64,000 nt of DNA from CAYNND01 sp964528735 (GTDB taxonomy: Bacteria > Patescibacteriota > Minisyncoccia > Phycocordibacterales > UBA2100): contig CAZGUV010000003.1 of assembly GCA_964528735.1 (NCBI GenBank), forward strand, positions 11,885-75,884, written 5' to 3'. Below, piece by piece: positions 56,067-63,661 of the stretch. Below the pieces are notes generated by a model, which was given only the letters and a program-made list of their open reading frames with translations, searched no databases and was not told the DNA's origin. Each line of letters starts with the position of its first letter. Positions within the stretch are counted from its first letter, which is position 1. The position numbers were made by a program, and so were the translations under genes.

Positions 56067-57004
56067 GACTGTAGTCTACCGCGTAGCTGAGGTGAAACAA
56101 TGGACAAAAGTATTCTTTCCGTGTCGTAGTATATTGAGCCAAATAGTGCTGAAGAGAGTCCTAGAAAGAGCACGCTCGAGAGTGCGGGCGGGTTTCCGGT
56201 TATGACCGCCACCGCAGGAAATGTCGTGGCCACTGCAAGCACGACATACAATACCCGCGAGCGTCTGAGCGAGACGAGAGCAATGAACACCGCGATCATC
56301 AGGACACGGACAGCGGTGCTGTGCGATAGTACGTCTGAAGGATCCATAAATAATATAGTGAACGGCCCAGAAACAGTCGCGAGCGAGAGCACACTGATGA
56401 GCAGAATATCATTTCTTTGTATGCAATAGTGGAGTGAGCACATGAACAATATAATAAGTATCGATATGCTATGACTGAGTGAGGTGTCGAGGTATGCAAT
56501 ATGCGTATATGGTGCAAGTGGAATTGCTAAATACATGAGTAGACGAACTGGTAAGATGAAAAACAGAGTCGCTTCAAGAAGTAGATTAATGATGGGAATT
56601 GTTTCTATCCGGAGCCGATATACCACAAAGAGTACATACCACGTCACTACCGAAAATGACCAGTGTGCAGGGCTCCAAAATGCAAGTGGGCTTGTCGCGA
56701 GCTCTATACCAAACGTCCTATGCCACACCTCATCAAACACAGACAAAAGTGGGTACACAACAAATACCCACAAACTCACTCGATTACCTTTCAGTCGTAA
56801 AAAAGCAAGACCAGCAAGCAGTACTGTAATACCTGCATACACGATGATGTGCGGATCAATAAAGTAGAACTCCCGAAGTGGGTATATCTTGTGCCACTTT
56901 AAGTCAGCAGCGATGCCGTAAACCAGTATTGCATGCGCTACCAGAGCAGCACCTACTCCCCACGCAGGGTTTATTTTTTCGAAGATGTGTACGATTGAAC
57001 GCAT
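56042..57004 (-). CDS. Integral membrane protein upstream of ycaO
   Basis: 320 aa from the ATG at 57004 (a GTG at 57010 is the alternative), about nine to ten hydrophobic helices. Polar residues in the segments include 'FDEVWHRTFG' (about 90) with D-E-x-x-H, which resembles metal or quinone ligands of membrane enzymes. Overlaps the start of ycaO by 25 bp. No family recognised; could export or protect against the product. Confidence 0.65.
   Translation of the reverse strand: MRSIVHIFEKINPAWGVGAALVAHAILVYGIAADLKWHKIYPLREFYFIDPHIIVYAGITVLLAGLAFLRLKGNRVSLWVFVVYPLLSVFDEVWHRTFGIELATSPLAFWSPAHWSFSVVTWYVLFVVYRLRIETIPIINLLLEATLFFILPVRLLMYLAIPLAPYTHIAYLDTSLSHSISILIILFMCSLHYCIQRNDILLISVLSLATVSGPFTILFMDPSDVLSHSTAVRVLMIAVFIALVSLRRSRVLYVVLAVATTFPAVAVITGNPPALSSVLFLGLSSALFGSIYYDTERILLSIVSPQLRGRLQSWLSTTNG
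56073..56078 (-). promoter_or_regulatory. -10 box of ycaO (leaderless type)
   Basis: TAGACT on the minus strand, exactly 6 nt before the ATG at 56066; inside the upstream gene. Confidence 0.5.
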
Positions 57005-57021
57005 ACACACTTAGTAAGACG

Positions 57022-58239
57022 CTAGAGCGACTTCACGTATGCATCAATATCCTTGTTTCTCTGCGCAAGTCTATCGAGTTCGAGCTTGATCCAGCCACGT
57101 GCTGGGAGGTTTTTGAGCCAGTATGGGAGCTGCTTATTTCTACTCGTCTTGAGAACTTTGATGAGTGTGTTCTCGGCATCAACCATGAGCTTCTCGCTTT
57201 CCTCTGCTGAGTATACACCAGTTTGTGCAATTCGTGACTTACCAAGCGCCGATAGTACATATCCATAAAACAATCTGCCAGTATTGTATTCATCCGTATC
57301 AGTGACCATTCTATCGTGATATTCAAGCGCCTCATCGAGTATTGCACGCGCCTCTTTAGCCTTTGTCGTATCGTTTGCAATCAACGCATAGCGATACCAG
57401 AGAAATGCTTGTGCGTACATGATATCAATCTCAGGCGAAGCGGCGTAGGTATCCTCATAGAGTGTTCCCTTTCGTTCATGTTCATAAATCTGAGCTTGGA
57501 AATCATCGAAATACGAAGCTCCGAGTTTGTCACGAAGTATATGTGCCCCCGTCTCATAATTCTTTCCTGTCTCAAAGTTTGTGTAGAGTACCCACTCAGC
57601 CTGCACCTCGTTAATATTTGAACGAAGGAGCGCGTACGATGTTGGATATAGCTCGAGCGCCATTCTGTTCATGGTTGCCATTGTCTTCTGAGCTGCGTAA
57701 TTCATCGCTGCGCTACCGGTACTAAACATAGTACCTGGTGCTCCATCCTTTTTTGTCTTAAGTTTTTTAGTTACATCAAGGTGCTTCTGGAACTCCTTAG
57801 AAAGTTCTGGGTCCTTTGCAAGTCCTTCTTTAAGAGTCTCTGCATCGAAACCGAGAATGAATATGAGGTTCGCAAGATTTAATGCGTATGCTCGCTCCTT
57901 TGCAGGATGTGTCTCATCACGATAAAACTTAAGTATTGCTTCATATACCGGAACACGAATCTGCTTCTGGGCGACTGAGTTCATATCTGCATTCACCGTC
58001 ACATGCCCATTCACCATGACATTCAAATCTTTATATGGTTGAGTCGCATCTCTGAGATAGAATGGCGCGACAATTTTTTCCTCATTCTGCTTACCAGCAG
58101 GGATACCAACGAGTTGGACGTCTGTGCCCTCTTGTGCCCCGCGATTGTTCATGAACGAATCAAGGTTTGTGTAGATATATGCACTACCCCCCACAACAAC
58201 AAGTGCAAAGAGTACGAGAATGGTGTATATGATTTTCAT
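57022..58239 (-). CDS. Membrane-anchored helical repeat protein in the YcaO/SagB region
   Basis: 405 aa. One N-terminal membrane helix (3-24) and a large alpha-helical body with TPR-like helices ('ALNLANLIFILGFDAETLKEG', 'IMYAQAFLWYRYALIANDTTKAKEARAILDEAL', 'GRLFYGYVLSALGKSRIAQ'). No catalytic motif. It may scaffold a membrane complex. 17 bp before the membrane-protein gene and 35 bp after the precursor-like gene, so the four genes could share a transcript. Confidence 0.65.
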   Translation of the reverse strand: MKIIYTILVLFALVVVGGSAYIYTNLDSFMNNRGAQEGTDVQLVGIPAGKQNEEKIVAPFYLRDATQPYKDLNVMVNGHVTVNADMNSVAQKQIRVPVYEAILKFYRDETHPAKERAYALNLANLIFILGFDAETLKEGLAKDPELSKEFQKHLDVTKKLKTKKDGAPGTMFSTGSAAMNYAAQKTMATMNRMALELYPTSYALLRSNINEVQAEWVLYTNFETGKNYETGAHILRDKLGASYFDDFQAQIYEHERKGTLYEDTYAASPEIDIMYAQAFLWYRYALIANDTTKAKEARAILDEALEYHDRMVTDTDEYNTGRLFYGYVLSALGKSRIAQTGVYSAEESEKLMVDAENTLIKVLKTSRNKQLPYWLKNLPARGWIKLELDRLAQRNKDIDAYVKSL

Positions 58240-58274
58240 GTTGATGAATATTAGTTGATTGTGACACTATGTAA

Positions 58275-58556
58275 TCAGCCACTGCAACCGCCAGAACATC
58301 CTCCTCCACAACCGTCACCACCAGAACCATCGCCACTACCAGATCCATCTGAACATGATGTTGAGCCTGTCTCAGAACCTGCAGAACCCACATCATCAGC
58401 CTCAGCACTATCGAGAAGTACTCCACTCATTACATCTCCTGTTCGTTCTTGTGTATCGCTGTTTTGGACTGAACCAAACCATCCCATGATTCCTAATGCG
58501 AGGAGAGATGCAAAGTAGGCGCTAAAGCGAACAAATCGCTTGGTGTATCGTTTCAT
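58275..58556 (-). CDS. Candidate RiPP precursor: membrane peptide with Gly/Ser/Cys tail
   Basis: 93 aa from ATG 58556 (TACAAT box 6 nt upstream; the longer frame to 58625 is rejected). Residues 1-10 are basic, 11-27 a membrane helix, 28-60 a polar acidic linker, and 61-93 a tail of Gly, Ser, Asp and four Cys (68, 83, 87, 91), ending GGDGCGGGCSGGCSG. Similar Gly-rich Cys/Ser runs are the substrates of azole synthesis in microcin B17-like peptides. Its place among YcaO, SagB and HTTM genes supports that role. Alternatives: a metal-binding or disulfide-rich surface peptide. Confidence 0.7.
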   Translation of the reverse strand: MKRYTKRFVRFSAYFASLLALGIMGWFGSVQNSDTQERTGDVMSGVLLDSAEADDVGSAGSETGSTSCSDGSGSGDGSGGDGCGGGCSGGCSG

Positions 58557-58562
58557 ACATGC

Positions 58563-58568
58563 ATTGTA
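58563..58568 (-). promoter_or_regulatory. -10 box of the precursor-like gene (leaderless type)
   Basis: TACAAT on the minus strand, exactly 6 nt before the ATG at 58556; it gives the peptide gene its own promoter. Confidence 0.6.
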
Positions 58569-58624
58569 CATCAAATACACCGCTCTGTTATCTGCATTTG
58601 TGGATATCGCACGAGGCTCAAGCA

Positions 58625-58819
58625 CTAATGCTTTTTTCTACTCTCTTTGTACTTTTTCAAGAGAAAAATCATAAGCTCAAGTACCGTCGCAAACAACAGC
58701 ACCCACCACATGAGCTCCAATTGGGGAAGGTAGGGCTCAAGGTAGACCTGCAGCCCATGGAGTTGTGTTGGTGGGTTGTTTGCAACCAGAGACGATGTCG
58801 AAATATATGTTCGTTCCAT
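58625..58819 (-). CDS. Small single-pass membrane protein
   Basis: 64 aa. Polar N-half, membrane helix 'LELMWWVLLFATVLELMIFLL' (about 34-54), Lys-rich end (KKYKESRKKH). 9 bp after the HTTM gene and 68 bp before the precursor-like gene. Could be an immunity or accessory peptide (inference only). Confidence 0.6.
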   Translation of the reverse strand: MERTYISTSSLVANNPPTQLHGLQVYLEPYLPQLELMWWVLLFATVLELMIFLLKKYKESRKKH

Positions 58820-58828
58820 GATGTGTTT

Positions 58829-60124
58829 TTAGTAAAACCAATTCTCAAGCGGATAACCAACTATCACTGCTTCGTCCTGCAAACGTATCCATGTATTGTG
58901 TGACCAGGGCTTGTACACGAGCGAACATGCGTCCTGCTCGTCAACTTGTCGATAAAATGCCCTTCCATTTATTGAGTGATCAAATGTCCACTCAGCGCGG
59001 ACGACTCGAGGCACCCCATACTTACATCGATGCTGAATGCGCTGGAGGTAATCGAATGGATTGCAGCGGTTTCGTGATGAATCATTTGTTCGAAGTACCG
59101 ATACTGGTGCGCCATTTTCAAGATAGAACGTGACTTTGCTGACACATTGATGATTTGACTCAAACATATACATCCCTATTTTGTTTGCTTCTTGGGTATA
59201 CTTTTGATCGCCCTGTATCATAAACGGCACGGTTTGAGCAAAGAAACAGAGTCCGATGAAAACCCACCCTGCAATCGCCTTGCGATCAAATGGTGGATCC
59301 TGATATCTGTAGAACACAGCAAAAAGAATGATGAGTGTAGGTAGTACTGTTGAAGGATAGCGATACTCAACTAGGATTCCTGAATAGAGGTGAAAGAATA
59401 TGAAGTATGCGGTGACTACTTTCTGCACCACTGGTCGCTTGCTAAGCAAAAACCATGCACCAATCATCTCCATGAAGATGAGTTGGTTTGTCCATAGCGG
59501 AAGGGACCAATCTGGGAAAAATGGTAGGCCTGTGTGGAGTGCCGAGAAATACGTGCCCAAAATCCACGCATCGTGGATTTTGGTTGCAGTGGACAAGAAG
59601 TAGAACGACACAAGTGAGACTTTTATAAAGTACTCTTTGTGGTGAGCAAACAAAAGGATTGTTGTAAAAGCAATCAGGTAGTAATCAAAATTGCCGGCAT
59701 TTTGGTGCGTTAGAACCAAGTTGCCGAGTACATGCCACACATAAGGAATCACCAACAACATGTGAGCAAACACCCACGCCCGCTTATGCATAAGGAAAAC
59801 GATGAGTATCAAGACACCCAAAAGCACCATGTAGAATGTAGTCTGCGAATACCCGTATGGCAGTGAATAGAGAAAGTAGTAATCACTGCAGCTCTGGAAA
59901 TACGGCCAGCAGGTCGCCATACCTTGTGCAAAGCCATTCACTGTCATGGCTGAACTATGTATCCACGAAGAGAACGCTGTGTAGTATGACAAAACTGCAG
60001 CACCAAAAACCCATTTTAGCGCGGTTGATCCTTCAATTTCTGAGATACCAAATATACGAGAATAGCGAACCATAAACGCACTGCTAGTAAACCTCCGGTG
60101 GAGTGACTGTAGAGAAGCAATCAT
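58829..60124 (-). CDS. HTTM-domain integral membrane protein (SdpB-like)
   Basis: 431 aa with eight to nine membrane helices in the HTTM order: 'LVIPYVWHVLGNLVLTHQNAGNFDYYLIAF', 'SFYFLSTATKIHD', 'YFIFFHLYSGILVEYRY'. A soluble C-terminal domain (about 310-431) has six Cys. HTTM includes SdpB, needed to mature the Bacillus SDP toxin, and the membrane part of vitamin K-dependent carboxylases. In this cluster a role in processing the Cys-tailed peptide is plausible. About 40 bp after the YcaO-like gene. Confidence 0.75.
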   Translation of the reverse strand: MIASLQSLHRRFTSSAFMVRYSRIFGISEIEGSTALKWVFGAAVLSYYTAFSSWIHSSAMTVNGFAQGMATCWPYFQSCSDYYFLYSLPYGYSQTTFYMVLLGVLILIVFLMHKRAWVFAHMLLVIPYVWHVLGNLVLTHQNAGNFDYYLIAFTTILLFAHHKEYFIKVSLVSFYFLSTATKIHDAWILGTYFSALHTGLPFFPDWSLPLWTNQLIFMEMIGAWFLLSKRPVVQKVVTAYFIFFHLYSGILVEYRYPSTVLPTLIILFAVFYRYQDPPFDRKAIAGWVFIGLCFFAQTVPFMIQGDQKYTQEANKIGMYMFESNHQCVSKVTFYLENGAPVSVLRTNDSSRNRCNPFDYLQRIQHRCKYGVPRVVRAEWTFDHSINGRAFYRQVDEQDACSLVYKPWSHNTWIRLQDEAVIVGYPLENWFY

Positions 60125-60166
60125 ATAAATAATGTTCTCATACTCTCACTGAAATACAACCGCAAT

Positions 60167-61198
60167 TTACGAAGTGTGTGCAGGATGTGCACGCTCTGCG
60201 CGCACTACAAAGTATCCTCGTGTAGCAGAAGCCGCCGTATCAATGACAGTATGCACCAGCCCCGAAGCTCCTTGCTCTTCCCCACCTTTTCTCATACTCA
60301 TCGCACAAATAAACTCTGCAGCTGAAATCAATTGAGCGCACGAAAGTTCACTTACGCGCTCTGGCGTAATTATTTCGGATGGAGTAGTTAGCACCTTTCC
60401 ATCTGCCACTCTCTGTGTATGCAACATTGAGAGCGCCTTGAAGTATGACTCGAGAAGTACGTCACTTGAACTCTCGCCTGCATACCCTGACCCCAAGATA
60501 TTGAGCTGACTGTCAGTGATGAAACACACACATCCGAAAGGGGCACCGTTTGTATGTAACGCGATGAAACATATTTCAAGATTGTAATCTTGTGCCACTT
60601 GTTTGATGAATGGAAGACGCTCGGATACATCAATGCGTCGCACATCATTAAGGAGTCCGTGCTTGGAGAGTATCTCGGCGTGGATCATGTCGAGAGTTGC
60701 AAAGCGGCAAGCTTCTTCATGTGATTCTGCAACACCATAACCCACTGTTGCCCCATGACCTCTTGTATCACCATTCACACAAAGTCTCCGCACTATCTCT
60801 AGCCGCATGTCTGAGAACCCTGCGCTTGTCGGTACTGAAAATATTCCACCCATAGGGCCCGCGCTGGTAATCATTACCCCTTCAATCGCCGGATAATCAT
60901 GAAACGAGGCAAGAGGTTCATAGGAAGTGATGTGCTTTTCTTGCACTAAATCTTTGCAAAACTGTGGCACGTGCATTGGAGAGGGTCGGAGTTTAAAGCG
61001 ATAGACAATACCTTGGGGAAATGAGAGGAAGGATTTAAAAAGACGGTCTCGCAGTGCGGTGAACCCATACCCATATACCCCAGGAGACACTACCTCTTCG
61101 TGGTGCTCACCCGTGTAGTGCGTCTGCGTGAAAACTGACCTGTCTGTATGTTCTCTGAGTGCCATACCTCTTGCGACAGTAGCGTTTTGCTCAATCAT
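60167..61198 (-). CDS. Divergent YcaO-like protein lacking the ExxER motifs
   Basis: 343 aa from ATG 61198 (TAGTAT box 7 nt upstream). 'YNLEICFIALHTNGAPFGCVCFITDSQLNILGSGYAG...ESYFKALSMLHTQR' (about 207-266) aligns with the 'FGLEVYFLDTSY...EAAYSEALTLLHSTR' region of the YcaO at 54555-56066, and 'VYGYGFTALRDRLF' with its N-terminus. The first E-x-x-E-R motif is absent and the second reads 'CRFATLDMIHAE'. Probably not an ATP-using cyclodehydratase; it may bind leader peptides or pair with the active YcaO. About 160 residues shorter than the active copy. Confidence 0.65.
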   Translation of the reverse strand: MIEQNATVARGMALREHTDRSVFTQTHYTGEHHEEVVSPGVYGYGFTALRDRLFKSFLSFPQGIVYRFKLRPSPMHVPQFCKDLVQEKHITSYEPLASFHDYPAIEGVMITSAGPMGGIFSVPTSAGFSDMRLEIVRRLCVNGDTRGHGATVGYGVAESHEEACRFATLDMIHAEILSKHGLLNDVRRIDVSERLPFIKQVAQDYNLEICFIALHTNGAPFGCVCFITDSQLNILGSGYAGESSSDVLLESYFKALSMLHTQRVADGKVLTTPSEIITPERVSELSCAQLISAAEFICAMSMRKGGEEQGASGLVHTVIDTAASATRGYFVVRAERAHPAHTS

Positions 61199-61205
61199 TT
61201 GCAAG

Positions 61206-61227
61206 ATACTACCCTCAACTGTATGCT
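61206..61227. promoter_or_regulatory. Divergent -10 boxes: YcaO-like gene (-) and PRT fusion (+)
   Basis: TAGTAT (61206-61211, minus; 7 nt to ATG 61198) and TATGCT (61222-61227, plus; exactly 6 nt to ATG 61234). The 35-bp interval can hold little else. Confidence 0.5.
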
Positions 61228-61233
61228 CACAAA

Positions 61234-62952
61234 ATGGACGCGCATGTCGCTCACAATGTCATAAAAAAGACCATAGAAGCAGAGGTTTTTGTTCGTTCTG
61301 ATGCTGAATATATTTCAGATGGGCGAGGCGAGCAACAGAAAGCTGGATGGCTGTTTGACTTTCGAAGGGTCATCATGAAAGGAACAATTATAGAGGCCAT
61401 CGGAGCATCGTTTACTCATACATTCAAAGATGTACCTTCATACCAAATCTGTGGGCTTGAAGTGGCTGCTATACCCCTCGTCACAGGAATCACACAGTAC
61501 AGATACTCGCATGGTGTTGAAAATGCAAACGGCTTTTTTATCAGAAAATCACGAAAGAAAGAAGGACTTCTTCGCATGGTAGAAGGGAGCATTCAACCAC
61601 ACACTCCTATAATCCTTGTTGACGATCTCATGAACCAAGGAAAGAGTTTCTTGCGTCAAATCGAAGTGCTCGAATCACTCGGGCACACGGTTCATGCTGT
61701 CTGGACTATATTGCGCTTTAGAGATACAAGCTTCTACGAAGCACTCAATGCTCGAGGGATAGCCATACATTCACTATTTACGTTGGATGATTTTGAACCA
61801 TCACTGAAGGTAAAAAATTTAATTTCCGTTGAGCCAGCAAGCCCTTTGAAAAAATCTCCTCAGCCACTTTGGAAATTTACTGGAAAGCACCCGAATTATT
61901 TCTGGGTTGTCCCTAAAAGTACTCCACTCATTGCTGACGGTCATGTCTATTTTGCTACCGATGAAGGAGTCCTTCGCGCGCTATCGCTTACAAATGGATC
62001 GACGGTATGGGAATACAAAGTAGGAATGGGCTCGCGTGGGAAAACCATATTTTCTAGTCCATGCCTTGCAGGAGCGATGGTTGTATTTGGTTCGTATGAT
62101 GGAAATGTGTACGCACTTGCAAAAGATACCGGCAAAAAGATATGGATTTCCTACGATGGTGACTATGTCGGATCATCCCCTACGTACGCTGAAGATTTGG
62201 GACTTATTTTTGTAGGGCTTGAGTTTGGATTTTTCAAAAAGCGGGGTGGGATTATTGCACTTGATGCACGCACAGGTAAAAAAGTATGGTGGGATAACTC
62301 AATGCCAAACTTTACTCATGCAAGTCCTCTCTATCTACCGAATTCAAAAGAGGTTGTCATCGGAAGCAACGACGGCATTGTGCGTCTCTATGATGCCCGC
62401 GATGGAACGGCGCGCTGGAAAGTAAAAACTGGAGACCCCTCACCTGCTGAACTGACGAGTGGTTTTAGTGCATGCGACATAAAGGAGTCATGTCTCTATG
62501 TACAAGACACCGATTCAATTGTCGCGGCAAACATACAAGGAGATATCTACGCAATTGCAAGAAACTCAGGCCAAACACTCTGGCATGCAACTATGGAGTT
62601 AGGCTCTGTCGGAACACCGCTACTATTCAATAATAAAATCTACGTTGCGTCCCTCGATAAACATATATACTGCTTCTCAATTCATGGAGAACGTGTGTGG
62701 AAGCGATCTCTTGGCGCGCGCATTTTTGCCTCACCTACAGAAGTACGAGGGCACATAGTTATTGGATCAAATACGGGAAGATGTGTATTCCTCCACCCAG
62801 ATACTGGTGAGGAATACATGGGCATGACATTGAGTGAGCGAATCACGAATAAAGTGGCATTCGACACGGCAACAAATACATTAATCGTACCCACATACGC
62901 AAATGAAATCTACGCCGTTCGCCTACCCGATGACAATAGTGTGCACCATTGA
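61234..62952 (+). CDS. Phosphoribosyltransferase-beta-propeller fusion
   Basis: 572 aa. Residues 1-200 resemble an orotate-type phosphoribosyltransferase, with the PRPP loop 'IILVDDLMNQGKS' (about 129-141) and 'GLEVAAIPLVTG'. Residues about 215-560 form PQQ/WD-like propeller blades: 'GHVYFATDEGVLRALSLTNGSTVWEYKVG', 'GNVYALAKDTGKKIW', 'GGIIALDARTGKKVWWD', 'GIVRLYDARDGTARWKV' and 'GDIYAIARNSGQTLW'. No signal peptide. PRT enzymes are rarely fused to propellers. It sits between the YcaO-like gene and SagB copy 2; its 3' end overlaps SagB by 30 bp. Role in the cluster unknown. Confidence 0.82.
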   Translation: MDAHVAHNVIKKTIEAEVFVRSDAEYISDGRGEQQKAGWLFDFRRVIMKGTIIEAIGASFTHTFKDVPSYQICGLEVAAIPLVTGITQYRYSHGVENANGFFIRKSRKKEGLLRMVEGSIQPHTPIILVDDLMNQGKSFLRQIEVLESLGHTVHAVWTILRFRDTSFYEALNARGIAIHSLFTLDDFEPSLKVKNLISVEPASPLKKSPQPLWKFTGKHPNYFWVVPKSTPLIADGHVYFATDEGVLRALSLTNGSTVWEYKVGMGSRGKTIFSSPCLAGAMVVFGSYDGNVYALAKDTGKKIWISYDGDYVGSSPTYAEDLGLIFVGLEFGFFKKRGGIIALDARTGKKVWWDNSMPNFTHASPLYLPNSKEVVIGSNDGIVRLYDARDGTARWKVKTGDPSPAELTSGFSACDIKESCLYVQDTDSIVAANIQGDIYAIARNSGQTLWHATMELGSVGTPLLFNNKIYVASLDKHIYCFSIHGERVWKRSLGARIFASPTEVRGHIVIGSNTGRCVFLHPDTGEEYMGMTLSERITNKVAFDTATNTLIVPTYANEIYAVRLPDDNSVHH

Positions 62953-63660
62953 TTCATGGAGGCCATCGACCCCAATCATTCTCTCGACAACCTCATCATC
63001 AACCCCACTGAGCGCTACGCACCCCACCCCGAGCGCTTGCGCAAGAACATACAATTGTTGACCGATACCCCCAGCTTCAAGTAAAACATTACGATACCCA
63101 CGTTCGCCGTACTTTTCTACTTCTCGTGAGAAAACTCCTGTGAAAAACAGTACCATCGATGCATGTTGCGTTTCCTTGTGACGGAACATTGCCTCGAGCT
63201 CCTCTGGAGATAACTGCATGCGTCTTAAAATTGTTAGCCCATGCGTTTCTACTGCGTAGTGATAGAGCCCTTGAGAAAGACCCTCTACATTCTTGAGTAA
63301 CAATACGTAGGTCTCAATTGGGTACCGCGCTCCTGCACTTGCGCATGCCCTCCTTCCTCTTCCATCAAGAGCGTCGGGATCAATCTCACCGACCGAGTAG
63401 TATAGTAAGTTAGATACAGCAGTTTCTGTAAGAGAAGAGGTGTACACGCGTGTCGAGTGCCTTTCAAGCACTGACTGAGATACTGACGCGGGTATTGGTT
63501 GTGGTCGCGAAAGCGGAATTGTTGTAAAGCGCGGGTAGGTCTTATATTGCGTCGTCTTCCATGAGTCAGGCCAATTATCTCTGTTGTGTATTTCGTCAGG
63601 ATTGTACGACTCATCCCTACGGTTTTTTGAAATTGTATGGAACAAAGAGAATACTTTCAT
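62923..63660 (-). CDS. SagB-type dehydrogenase, copy 2
   Basis: 245 aa. 'LERHSTRVYTSSLTE' (FMN), 'RRACASAGARYPIETYVLLL' and 'EKYGERGYRNVLLEAGGIGQQLYVLAQAL' correspond block by block to copy 1 (53829-54551). Starts 2 bp after the YcaO C-terminal fragment, the same order as the other pair, so the pair was duplicated. 3' end overlaps the convergent fusion gene. Confidence 0.9.
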   Translation of the reverse strand: MKVFSLFHTISKNRRDESYNPDEIHNRDNWPDSWKTTQYKTYPRFTTIPLSRPQPIPASVSQSVLERHSTRVYTSSLTETAVSNLLYYSVGEIDPDALDGRGRRACASAGARYPIETYVLLLKNVEGLSQGLYHYAVETHGLTILRRMQLSPEELEAMFRHKETQHASMVLFFTGVFSREVEKYGERGYRNVLLEAGGIGQQLYVLAQALGVGCVALSGVDDEVVERMIGVDGLHESMVHTIVIG

Positions 63661-63661
63661 A

